From: Plazaster borealis
Taxonomy: Eukaryota > Echinodermata > Asteroidea > Forcipulatida > Labidiasteridae
Length of the DNA stretch: 64,000 nucleotides
Direction: 5' to 3'
Assembly (NCBI GenBank): GCA_021014325.1
Contig: CM037470.1
Coordinates: 1,116,001-1,180,000 of the forward strand
A program made the translations under genes and the position numbers. Below, in pieces: positions 35,515 to 46,200 of the stretch. Position 1 is the first letter of the stretch. Each line of letters opens with the position of its first letter. The notes below the pieces were generated by a model. That model searched no databases and was not told where the DNA came from. It worked only from the letters and a program-made list of their open reading frames with translations.

Positions 35515-35897
35515 TTTATACGTTTGGTAATGACTCTGAAAATTAATGGCAATAAAAATTCACTTGGTAAGAAGTACAGCACTTTTAGATAGTACAATGC
35601 ATTTTGAGAAACTTTTCACCTCGAAGTACTGCGGTTATGGAAAAAGATATCACTTGTTATCCAAACAATTTGAATCAGAGAAGCGTTACTGCATGCAGTA
35701 ACGTTTCTCAGAATGTGTATTCCAATTGCAGATTATTCTTCCTGCATGGACATAACCGCTCCAGATTTTCGGCAATATCTCACAAACGTATACCACCTTT
35801 TGAAATTTTCACAGGTTAGTTTTATGGTGTATATCTACAGCTTATCATTGAAACAAACAGTGGGTTCCAAATTACCAAACGTAAACAATCCCTTTAA
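35515..35897 (+). mobile_element. Family B MITE, full length (TTAA target)
   Basis: Begins TTAAAGGGTCTTTATACG and ends AAACAATCCCTTTAA. TTAA flanks both ends and the ends pair imperfectly. The centre has the palindrome AGCGTTACTGCATGCAGTAACG. Same family at 22868-23248 and 38400-38812. Confidence 0.85.
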
Positions 35898-37615
35898 AAG
35901 CAGAGTGCCTGAAGCCTTTCTCAGATTCAAAATTTATCACTTTCTCTAAAACTACATTACTTCAAAGGGGGTCTTTTCTAGCAGTAATTTTATAATATCA
36001 ATAGCCCTCCAGTGCTCTATATCAGGTACGTTTTTATGTTCATTAATTTTTTGAATAATTACCAAAGGTAGACCCTCCCTTTCAAACAACTATGAGATAT
36101 AATGATTTGTAGGTCATATTTTATGACTTTAATTGTCTTGCTATCATATTTATGTTCCATTAATGCTTCCTTAGTACAGTGCGGAAATGTGTTTTTTCTT
36201 GTTCGGTATGGTCCCTTTTTCTTGATGGAATTCTGTGTGCTCAGAATGGCAGTTTTCATCAATGGTGATCCAATGCTATTTTTTCGACCGTCATATTTGT
36301 TTTAAGACGGAAGTAGCTTGGTGTAGGTATCTCGAGGATTTATGCTGGTATGACTAATACTCATTAGCTAATACTCATTAGCTAATACTCATGACACTGA
36401 TAATGTTGTTTAGTTATTCCAGGGCATTACCTGGCAGGCAAGATATCCTATCTCAGGTGGTATGTTACTCAGTGGCGTAACTAATGGGGGAGGGGAACGT
36501 GCCCCTACCCCATTGATATCCATGCCCCCGCCCCCCCCCCCATTTGAAATCTGGACTTTTGGGATTGGATATTTGCAGAGTTAAATTGTTACATTTCATA
36601 CGTTCGTCTCGTATTCAGGTTTTCCCTGACATTTTCGGCAAAATTAAGCGGTCAATTTAAATTGTGTATACGTTATTCTTTTTTGCGCGAAATTTTAAAC
36701 TTCTCGAAACAGTCATTCAACTTCAATTAATGTGTCGGTACAAAATTAATATATAACCGTTCAATTTTACAATCTACTCGAACAGTATTCAAATTCGCCG
36801 CAGCGTTTCTCAGAAATCTCTGGTTGCGCCTATAATAGGCCTACTGTGCTAAATTTCGCATAGCTGAAACGAACACCCCCATAATTTTAATTGAATATAA
36901 TACTAGAAATTTGCATGCCTCAAAGGGAAATTGAATGACGTTTTCAACTGCAGAGGCAGTGAAAGTGAAAGTGAAATAGGATTCCCCCCCCGTTTGGCGA
37001 TGAGCCTGGGGGAAATGGTAGTATAAAGCATCCTGCGAATGCTCCTCGCGTTTTAATCTGAGATACGTTTTAATCTGAGAAACGATTCATGCATGAATCG
37101 TTTCTCAGATTTGTGAGGGTTGGTGTCTGTTTGGAAATGCTGCGGCCAGAGATGCGGTTGTTTGTGCTGTGTTTCCTGTTTGCTTTTACCTTCAATTCAT
37201 TTCAAACTCAATTGCCATACTTCATGAACATTTCTAAACAATACATAACCCCCAAAAATGAATTAAAGAAGTAAATAAAATGTTGGGTTTTTGTTTTTGT
37301 TTTTCAAGGCAGGAAATTAAGGAGTATTGATGCATCATCTAGAAGCCGGGCCTTAAATTCGTCACCGTTTTCACGAAGAGCCACATATCTTAAAATGAGA
37401 ATAAGTAGATTATTACAAGAAGAGGCCTTTAAGTTTATCTCTATGAATGCATTTTTGCGTTTTCACGAAGAGCCATTGGCCCAAAAATGCATTGTAATAC
37501 ATTGCAACTATAGGTCAAATCGTTTTTCCGTTTTTACGAGGAGCCACTTATGTCAGCGCGCGCGTGATCACGTGACATGCGCCTATAGGCCTACCAGCTA
37601 AATGTTTTTGTTTTG
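35898..37615. other. Intergenic stretch, nothing recognised as a gene
   Basis: Contains GAGCTAATACTCATTAGCTAATACTCAT-type short direct repeats (about 36355-36395), a CAGTGGCGTAAC string followed by a C run at 36472-36541, and a small inverted repeat of AATCTGAGAAACGATTCATG (about 37071-37112). No supported gene. Confidence 0.45.
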
Positions 37616-38027
37616 TTAAAGGTACTGGACAGTGGACACGTTTGGTAATTGTCAAAGACCAGTGTTCCCACTTGATGTATCCCAACATATGCATAAAATA
37701 ACAAGCCTGTGAAAATTTGGGCTCAATTGGTCATCGAAGTTGCAAGAAAATAATAATAGAAAAAACACCCTTGTTGTACAAATTTGTGTGCTTTCAGATG
37801 CCTGAAAAAGGCTTCAGGCCTGAAGTCTTTTTCAGATTCAAATATTTTAGAAATATTTTTAGAAATATTTTTAGAAATTACCTCTTTCTCAAAAACTACG
37901 TTACTTCAGAGGGAGTCGTTTCTCGCAATGTGTTACACTATCAACAGCTCTCCGTTGTTCGTTACCAAGTCAGTTTGTATGCTAATATATATTTGGAGTA
38001 ATTACCAAAAGTGTCCAGTGCCTTTAA
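37616..38027 (+). mobile_element. Family A MITE, full length (TTAA target)
   Basis: Begins TTAAAGGTACTGGACAGTGG and ends CAAAAGTGTCCAGTGCCTTTAA; TTAA on both sides. Shares long blocks with 2057-2426, including TTGTACAAATTTGTGTGC. No transposase frame. Confidence 0.85.
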
Positions 38028-38399
38028 GTAGGTCATTATGCATCAAAATATTCTAGGCCTATTTTACAGAGTATAGTCCCAACATGACATAGAAGCAATA
38101 AAATCGCAGTATTGAAGTTCGGCTGGTATTAATAAACAGAGTCATATACCACTTACAAATCTAATTATATAAGTCATGGGGGCGCTGGAAAGAGGCGATT
38201 GGTGTGTTTTTTTCTCAACGTGTTTTTGAACATTGGGCTCTTTCGTCAGCGTCAGAAAGAGACCTCATTGACTGTAGCACCTCGACTCACACTGTGTGCT
38301 TTTCTCCTTGATCGATAGTTGACATCGAATAAACCTCCCTTATTAGTTGGCAAGCTGCAATCAAGAATAAGGGGTAAGTAAAACAACCCAATCATATTA
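38028..38399. other. Intergenic stretch, nothing recognised
   Basis: AT-rich spacer between two MITEs. No gene or named repeat is seen. Confidence 0.4.
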
Positions 38400-38944
38400 T
38401 TAAAGGGTCTGTATACGTTCGTTTGGTAATGACTCTGATAATTAATGGCAATAAAAACTTACTTGGTAAGAAGTACACCAGCTTTGGATAGTAGGCCTAA
38501 AATGCATTTTGAGAAACTTTTCACTTCGAAGTAGGCCTACTGCGGTTATGGAAAAAGATATCACTTTTTATCCCCACAAATTTGAATCTGGAGAAGCGTT
38601 ACTGCATTAATTCAACTTCAATTAAATTCAATTGGGTATTCCAATTATTCTTCCTGCGTGAACATAACCGCTCCAGATTTTCGGCAATATCACAAAAATG
38701 CTACCATCTTTTGAAATGAAACTTTCACAGGTTAGTTTTACGGTATATATTATCTACAACTATGTAGGATTGGAACAAACAGTGGGTTCCAATTACCAAA
38801 CGTATACAATTTTTTTCAACTCGACATTTATTTCCATATTGGTGAAAAAAGGAGAACATTAAACAAATTTGAACAATGATTTAAATCAAAAACAATCAAG
38901 AACTGATTCAGAGAAAAAATTAAAAAATAATGAAAATCCCTTTA
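38400..38944 (+). mobile_element. Family B MITE interrupted near its right end
   Basis: Starts TTAAAGGGTCTGTATACG and follows the Family B body to ACCAAACGTATACAAT at 38810. The expected terminus CCCTTTAA appears only at 38936-38944, after about 125 unrelated bases, so a small insertion probably splits the terminal repeat. Confidence 0.7.
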
Positions 38945-39149
38945 ACTAGGTCTGTGATTTGTCAGGATACTTTTTAAATACATAAATTAATGATTTTTGT
39001 TTCGTCCAAATTTGCCCTCTATTTTCGAAATTTCTTTTCATTTTGTCGTGATAGGCCTATGTAAGTCTTTAAACTTTGTTAAAACACTTTTTTCCTTGCA
39101 TAATGGAGTCCACAAGGGAGGTGCGGATCCCACAAATCGCAAACATTCA

Positions 39150-39290
39150 GATCATGTAAATTTACGTAAACTCACGATTTCGGCCGTGTCGCAAATTTTT
39201 ATGTAATTTACGTGAATATTTACGATTTGTGCCCCAAATCGCGAGCATTTACGTTAATATTGACGTCAATATTTACATATTTTTGTTTAC
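39150..39290 (+). promoter_or_regulatory. TTTACG-rich block with CRE-like site upstream of UGT-A
   Basis: The strings TTTACG, TTTACGT or their complements occur repeatedly, and a full TGACGTCA palindrome (CREB/ATF consensus) is at 39261-39268, about 420 bp before the UGT-A ATG. The block could be a promoter element or only a short degenerate repeat. A probable splice acceptor just before the ATG implies that the true promoter may lie further upstream. Confidence 0.3.
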
Positions 39291-39464
39291 TTGTTCGACG
39301 TCCCATCAGGGCCACCATCTAAGATTATATGCCTAAGTATATTCAAAAAATATTATTCCAGCGCGGGCTTGGGGGGTTTTCTTTGCGTCAATTTGTTTTC
39401 AATTTCTTTCCGTTCCATAGAAGTTTCATTTGTATTATTTCAAGGTAACGAAATAATATAATCA

Positions 39465-39531
39465 GGGATCAAAATAAAATAAATAAATAAATAAGTGAAT
39501 AAATAAAATAAATAAAAAAGCAAAAAAATAC
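39465..39531. repeat. (AAAT)n-rich microsatellite
   Basis: About 65 bases of AAAT/AAATA repeat, 150 bp upstream of the UGT-A start. Confidence 0.9.
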
Positions 39532-39684
39532 GTATACACATCACTGCAGGGTAACCCGCAACCCAGACGCAATAATTACATCTTATTACGTAATATTCTA
39601 AATAGTTATGAAATCGAGAGGTATAATTTACATTCACCCTTGTATTTACTACAGGTGAACTCTCTGACATCACCAATTAACGTC

Positions 39685-40283
39685 ATGGCTGAACTCGGCA
39701 AGAAATTCATATCATTTGCTTTTATTCTGATATGTTTGTCCATCACTGGTAATTGCAGCAAACCAACAAAATCCCCCAAAGTTTTGAAGTTTCTCTTCTA
39801 CACTGCCGGTGACGGAGGAAGTCACCATGCCGTCAGTGCTAAAATAGCAGCATCTCTGGTTGGAATGGGTCATGACGTCACCTTCCTCCTCAGCAAAAGC
39901 TGTACGAAGTGGATGAACGCGAGCGACGCCGCCCTGTTTAAATTCGCCGTCCACAAGTCCGAGTTTACGGCCGAGGATCGGAGAAGAACCATGCAAGATA
40001 TTTCCCGCGCTAGCTTACGTGGGGAATTGAAAGGTGTATTGAACAATGTGTGGCATTTTATATCAACAGCACTGGGTAAAAGGAACTATAAGTTGTTTAA
40101 CTTCCCGAGCGACTGCGACAGCCTCCTTGGTGACAACGAGACCGTACAGAGTCTTCAAGACGAGAAGTTTGACATACTGGTCGGAGAAGAGCTTAGTGAA
40201 TGTCAGCCCCTTCTTGCTCAACGGCTTGGTCTTCGATTCCTTCATGTTTGTGCCAGGGGATTGGCTCCTGCAAGGGGAGATTG
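39685..40283 (+). CDS. UGT: UGT-A exon 1 (signal peptide and N-terminal acceptor domain)
   Basis: Starts at ATG 39685 and ends at GATTG|GTAAGT, phase 2. It encodes the hydrophobic leader, the candidate catalytic His region GDGGSHHAV and, near its end, [10 protein letters not shown]. It aligns along its whole length with exon 1 of UGT-B. Confidence 0.9.
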
Positions 40284-43200
40284 GTAAGTAGCAGAACCCC
40301 CCCCCCCCTCCTGTTTTACATGATCAGGGGCAGCACATGTACTGGCAGTAGCTGTCTCAGCAAAACCACTAATTAGTGCATAACTCCTATTAATTTACCC
40401 CATCCTTCCAAATACTCATATTCCATTGCATTTTACATCCGTTCAAAGGATCAATTTAGAAATTTTACTACTCCAAATTTAATAGCCAACCTATTACATG
40501 GTTTTTCACGTATTTGCTGTATCCAGTGTACAGTTTTAGTCTGTAAGGTGATTGGTTGCCCATTCAGCTTTCCTTGACAATGTCACGACTAAACAGACAC
40601 TGTACATCCTTCCAAGGGCTGTAATTAATATCGCCAAACAGTTTCAAGCCTTATAACAAAAGTTTACTTCACTCATTTTCGTATTAATAAAAAAACAAAA
40701 ACATGTCACTCTTACTGCAGCTATACAGTATAGGGCCTACACGAGCCGCCGCCGTAGGACTCTGATTGAACCTATCCCCGGAGAAAACAGTCCTGTGAGA
40801 TAGGATAGGGATAGGCCTTATCCTTCATATCCTGCTATATTTTACAAAATGGTGTGAACCCTGTTGCTGCCCCTTCTTTGTATCAAATCTTGTAGGTTTA
40901 GTAAACAGCGGCCAAACCAAAGGCCACACTTCGCAAAAATCGAGATTCCCCATTTCTGCAAACGTTCCCGTGACTAAAACAAAACACTTTGCATGGCTTT
41001 GAGTTTGATTCTAATGCCGTGTCCGAATTAGCGGATACAGCTACGGCTAGATTTCTGCGTCATCATGCGTTGAAGTAATGGACGTCCTTAGCAACACCCT
41101 TAGCAACAGTCGTAGCCGTAGCCATAGCCACTAATTCGGATACAACATAGCCAAAGGTTCGAATGGCAAACTATAGTCAAACACTTTTATTATTAAAGGA
41201 GTTGAAACCAACGGTTCTTTTCAGAACCATCCAACTCAATTAGAGATGTGTTACCGCAAACCTTTCCATATCGTATTTCCACCATGCAAAGTTTCAAATC
41301 CTACTTTTATTATTAGTAGTAATCCATAATTGCAATGGCGCAAAATGGACTACCACAAAACACAAAAATGGTATCGCCGTACGTAAGGTTTATCCATACA
41401 ATCGTTTCAGGCACGGCATACCAAGTCACCCAGCCTACATCCCTATTCGCCAAGCCGACCTGACGGACAGGATGACGTTCCTGCAACGCCTGAAGAATTT
41501 ATATTTGTACGGCGTCCACAAGGTGTTAAGCCACATCCAAGTTCAGTATTTTTTTGCATATCTCCAACGGAAGTATAAACTGAGTCCGGAGCTCTACATG
41601 TCGGAGATGTTGGCCAGGGCTGAATTTCAGATATTTATCGGAGATTTCGAACTGGAATTCGCCAGACCTCTGCAGCCGAACACGATAATGCTTGTATTAC
41701 CTCTACTTGAAGTAACACCATCAGAACAAGAAGTAAGAACTCTATGGCGTTTTATCGCCAGTGGTGAGACTTTTGGGGACGCTAGGTGGCAGCAGAGGCT
41801 TTCCGTGTACAGAGCTGTGTATCGAGAGAGTTGCGACGACTAGCGATTAATGCCATTTTCGGTAAAAAACAAAAAAACAAAAAAAACGCATGTGCGCACA
41901 CAGGGTGCCAGACTAGACTGCACATTGGGTTGGGTTGCGCTGCATTTGGACCGAAAATTTGCGTCAAGCAACCATGTGACCGAAGAAAACTGGTCCCTCT
42001 ATGTCATGTCGCAACTCTCAACCCTCCGACCGAGCAGCCACGGGGAAAAAGTTTGCATGCTGGATCCCGGGGAGCGCACCCACGAGAGGCAGATTGTATT
42101 ACGGGTAAACAACTGTGTTTGTGGGGCACAATATTCTTGTTCTAATGGTCTGAACAGATGAATAGATGTTCCCTGGACCCACACACTAAAGATTGAAGCA
42201 TTCTGGAAGTTTACACATTGGTTCACTAATAATTTTCAAAAACTAGTACATTTCGAAAGGATTAAGTTTTTGTTCACACAATAGGATTCTTTTTTGCACG
42301 TTATTATGGGACCCAGCTTTCCCACACTATTTGCCAACCTCTACTCTGAGTTCACTCACCCAGAAATCACTACAGTACCGTGTAATATGAAAGAGGGGGT
42401 GTTTAAAGGTATAGTGTTTAAAAATCAGCGGAATTGATCCACACATTTTGTAGTTATTAAAAAAAGTATGAAGCTGGTCCTCCCGCGTGCTCCCCGTGGC
42501 TGTCGAGGGTTGCAAATTTATCTTGTTAAGTGGACTTATATTATAGGATTTGAGGCACTGCATGGTGGGGTATCAATGTATATTTGGCTATTTTGTACGA
42601 TGACTAAAGCAAGCTTGTCGAAACGTTGAGACCATTAAGGACTCACTCCGCGGCAGTGAAGTTAAATAACGAGTCCCCCCGATCCACTAAGCAAAGTAGT
42701 AGTCCCGACCGATTTCCTACCTTCCGCTCAGGTAGTAGTTAAGAAGCAGGCCAGTTCTTTTCAGAACTTGGTAGTCTCTCGAATTCCGAAAATCTACTCT
42801 GCGGCAGTAGAATAGTCTCCCAAATTCCGAAATCTACTCCGCGACAGTAGAATATAGCAAGACAAGTTCAAAGAACAACAATTTACACACGTTAAAGTAG
42901 ATATACACACTGGTGTTACCGCAAACCGAATATTATACAATCGACTTATATTAAAACTGAGAAGTCTACTTGAACTTATAAAAACAATTGTCTCAACAAG
43001 ACATCCTGCTGTAACTTATCAACGTCTTACTTTACAAATTCTCACAACAAGTCGACTTCTTAGTTTCAACAAGTCGTCTTGGCGAGATAAAATTAAGATC
43101 TTACTTTATCTGGGTCTATTTACCAACCTTTTCGCAGATACCGAGAGATATTCAAGACTTTCTTGACACCGTTGGCGATGAGGGCGCTGTGTTGTTCTCG

Positions 43201-46200
43201 TTGGGCAGTCACGTGAACGAGATAGAGACTCTGCAGGCTCAGATGTTCGCTGACGGATTTGCTCGATTGCCCCAACGTGTCCTCTGGCAGTTCTCTGGCA
43301 ATACGTCACACGTACACATCGGGAACAACACGAAAATTGTAAAATGGATGCCTCAAAAGCAACTGATGGGTAAGATGGGCACAACTATAGAATGCAGGTA
43401 CACTTCGAAGCTATGACTGCGCCTCCGCGGAGACGGAGTCGCGGTCACGTTCATACGTACATACACAGTAGGGCCTAGCCTCCCTACGTACCGGAGTCGA
43501 GGTCGCGCTCTGTTGCTTAATTATAAATATTTGGCAACCTAGGGGGCACTCTGAAAGATGCACAACAGCGCCCTCATTAGGCTCGAAAATGCACAACTGT
43601 GCTGTCAATTTATTTTAATCATTTCAAGAAGGGAAATAAAGCCCGAATTCCATATAAATAATATTAATATTGCCGTAATACATGACCCCATTAGAGGATC
43701 ATTTCAAGAAGGGAAATAAAGCCCGAATTCCATATAATAATATTAATATTGCCGTAATACATGACCCCATTAGAGGATCATTTCAAGAAGGGAAATAAAG
43801 CCCGAATTCCATATAAATCATATTAATATTGCCGTAATACATGACCCCATTAGAGGATCATTTCAAGAAGGGAAAGAAAGCCCGAATTCCATGTAAATAA
43901 TATTAATATTGCCGTAATACATGACCCCATTAGAGGATCATTTCAAGAAGGGAAAGAAAGCCCGAATTCCATGTAAATAATATTAATATTGCCGTAATAC
44001 ATGACCCCATTAGAGGATCATTTCAAGAAGGGAAAGAAAGCCCGAATTCCATGTAAATAATATTAATATTGCCGTAATACATGACCCCATTAGAGGATCA
44101 TTTCAAGAAGGGAAAGAAAGCCCGAATTCCATGTAAATAATATTAATATTGCCGTAATACATGACCCCATTAGAGGATCATTTCAAGAAGGGAAAGAAAG
44201 CCCGAATTCCATGTAAATAATATTAATATTGCCGTAATACATGACCCCATTAGAGGATCATTTCAAGAAGGGAAAGAAAGCCCGAATTCCATTAATATGA
44301 ATATTATTGCCGTTATGCATGACCCCATTAGAGGATCATTTCACCCGTCTTCACGATCGCATCATGCCCTCACGCACTGCACCGGCTAGTACGTCTTCTT
44401 AAAAACGCCCTCTATCGGTCATTGCCCACACCACGTCTTCGCGCCTCCGCGCCTCCGCGCCTCCAGCTTCCCCGTCTTCACGATCGCATCATGCCCTCTC
44501 ACGCGCTGCACCGGCTAGTACGTCTTCCTAAAAACGCCCTCTATCGGTCATTGCCCACACCACGTCTCCGCGCCTCCGCGCCTCCGCGCCTCCAGCTTCC
44601 CCCGTCTTTCACTAATGCCCTCACGCACTGCACCGGTATGCACGTCTTCCTAAAAACGCCCTCTATCGGCCATTGCCCACACCACGTCTCCGCGCCTCCG
44701 CGCCTCCGCGCCTCCGCGCCTCCGCGCCTCCGCGCCTCCGCGCCTCCGCGCCTCCGCGCCTCCAGCTTCCCCTGTCTTCACGATCGCATCATGCCCTCAC
44801 GCGCTGCACCGGCACGCACGTCTTCCTAAAAACGCCCTCCATCGGCCATTGCCCACACCTTCCATACACGTCACACTTTGACTCCCTACGCCCCTAACAT
44901 TTTATCAGTTGTATCAGTCGCACAAAATACATTCATACACTTTACTACTATTCTAACGACGTGACCGCGACTCCGTCTCCGCGGAGGCGCAGTGGGAGCT
45001 CCGAGTGTACCTGTATTCTATATATACTCCGCTCAAAATAATTATTGGCATAAAACCTTACTTGGTAACGAGTAATGGGGAGCTGTTGATAGTATAAAAC
45101 ATTGTGAGAAACGGCTCCCTCTGAAGTAACATAGTTTTTCGAGAAAGAAGTAATTTCCACGAATTTGATTTCGAGATCTCGGAATTAGATTTTGAGGTCT
45201 CGAAATCAAGCATCTGAAAGCACACAACTTCGTGTGACAAGGGTGTTTTTTCTTGCATTATTATCTCGCAACTTCGATGACCAATTGAGCTCAAATTTTC
45301 ACAGGTTTGTTATTTTATGCATATGTTGAGATACACCAAGTGAGAAGACTGGTCTTTGACAAAATTACCAATAGTGTCCAGTGTCTTTAACAACTTGCTG
45401 CTTATAGACCATGCAAGTCTCGCGCGTATTCGAACATGATTTTTGGGACCAGTGGTAACACGCTCATTGCTTTAACGCGTGAAGGAAACAAACTCACGCA
45501 CTTTAACGGGTCCAAATGTTCGAATACGCGCGAGACTTCCACAGTCTATAGCAAAAAAAAAAACCAGCAGGATACCAGTCACACATGCCACGTCATGTGA
45601 CGTGGAATTTGAGCTGGTACCTTATTTTGCTAATCAAAAAGTGGTTTATGCTTATTTACTTGTTGTGCTTTAGCAGCTCTATAAAACCAGGACCCGCTGA
45701 CTTGCACTGCAGTAGCACTTTAGCAAACAGTCTTGAGCTGATAAATCGTTCAAATATAAACAGAATCGATGGTTCCCTCATCTGTAGTTTTGAGAATAAT
45801 GGGGGACTTTTAGGAGCAAAAATAGCGAGTCATTTTAAATTGAGCGTTTACTTGGCATGCTCACTCATTTGAAAACAGTGAATTGACCATATTTTTGACC
45901 GCGTGAGGGCGCTTTCTTCAGAGAATGTCTTGCAACACAATTACAGTTTCATCTTATTTTAATTGCCTGTATGTAGTTTTCTTGCATCAATGACGAAATA
46001 CATCAACTTAATAATAACAAAAATTAACAAAAATTGTTTGTTTACTTGTTTTTCATCACGTAAAAATTGGTCCTCAAACGCCCTCACGCGGTCAAAAATA
46101 CGGCGAATTTACGATAATATTGTGCTGCCACTGTGTGTCTCTGAAATTAATAGTCTCCAGGGCCCAATTTCACAGAGCTGCAGAAAATATTGCTTATGAC

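Larger units (their letters stand above)
43386..45022. mobile_element. TIR element filled with satellite DNA, in UGT-A intron 3
   Basis: About 64-bp inverted ends: left 43386-43450 and right 44959-45022. Both hold CTGCGCCTCCGCGGAGACGG, GAGTCGCGGTCACGT and CAGGTACACT (read inwards). Between them lie a 9-unit 80-bp array (43621-44342) and four GC-rich units (44343-44865). No transposase frame is present, so it is a non-autonomous DNA transposon by structure. Target duplication is unclear (possibly TA). Confidence 0.75.

Noticed and set aside
41733..41843. Extension of the UGT-A exon 2 frame past the donor
   Set aside because: The paralog ends at the same place with a donor site, and the extension runs into a Family G repeat.
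43621..44342. Regular 80-bp repeats as a CRISPR array
   Set aside because: The whole 80-bp unit is conserved with no variable spacers, and the context is a eukaryotic intron, so it is a satellite array.
44422..44829. Pro/Arg/Ala-rich frames over the GC-rich repeats
   Set aside because: Caused by the CGCGCCTC octamer; no codon or domain evidence.
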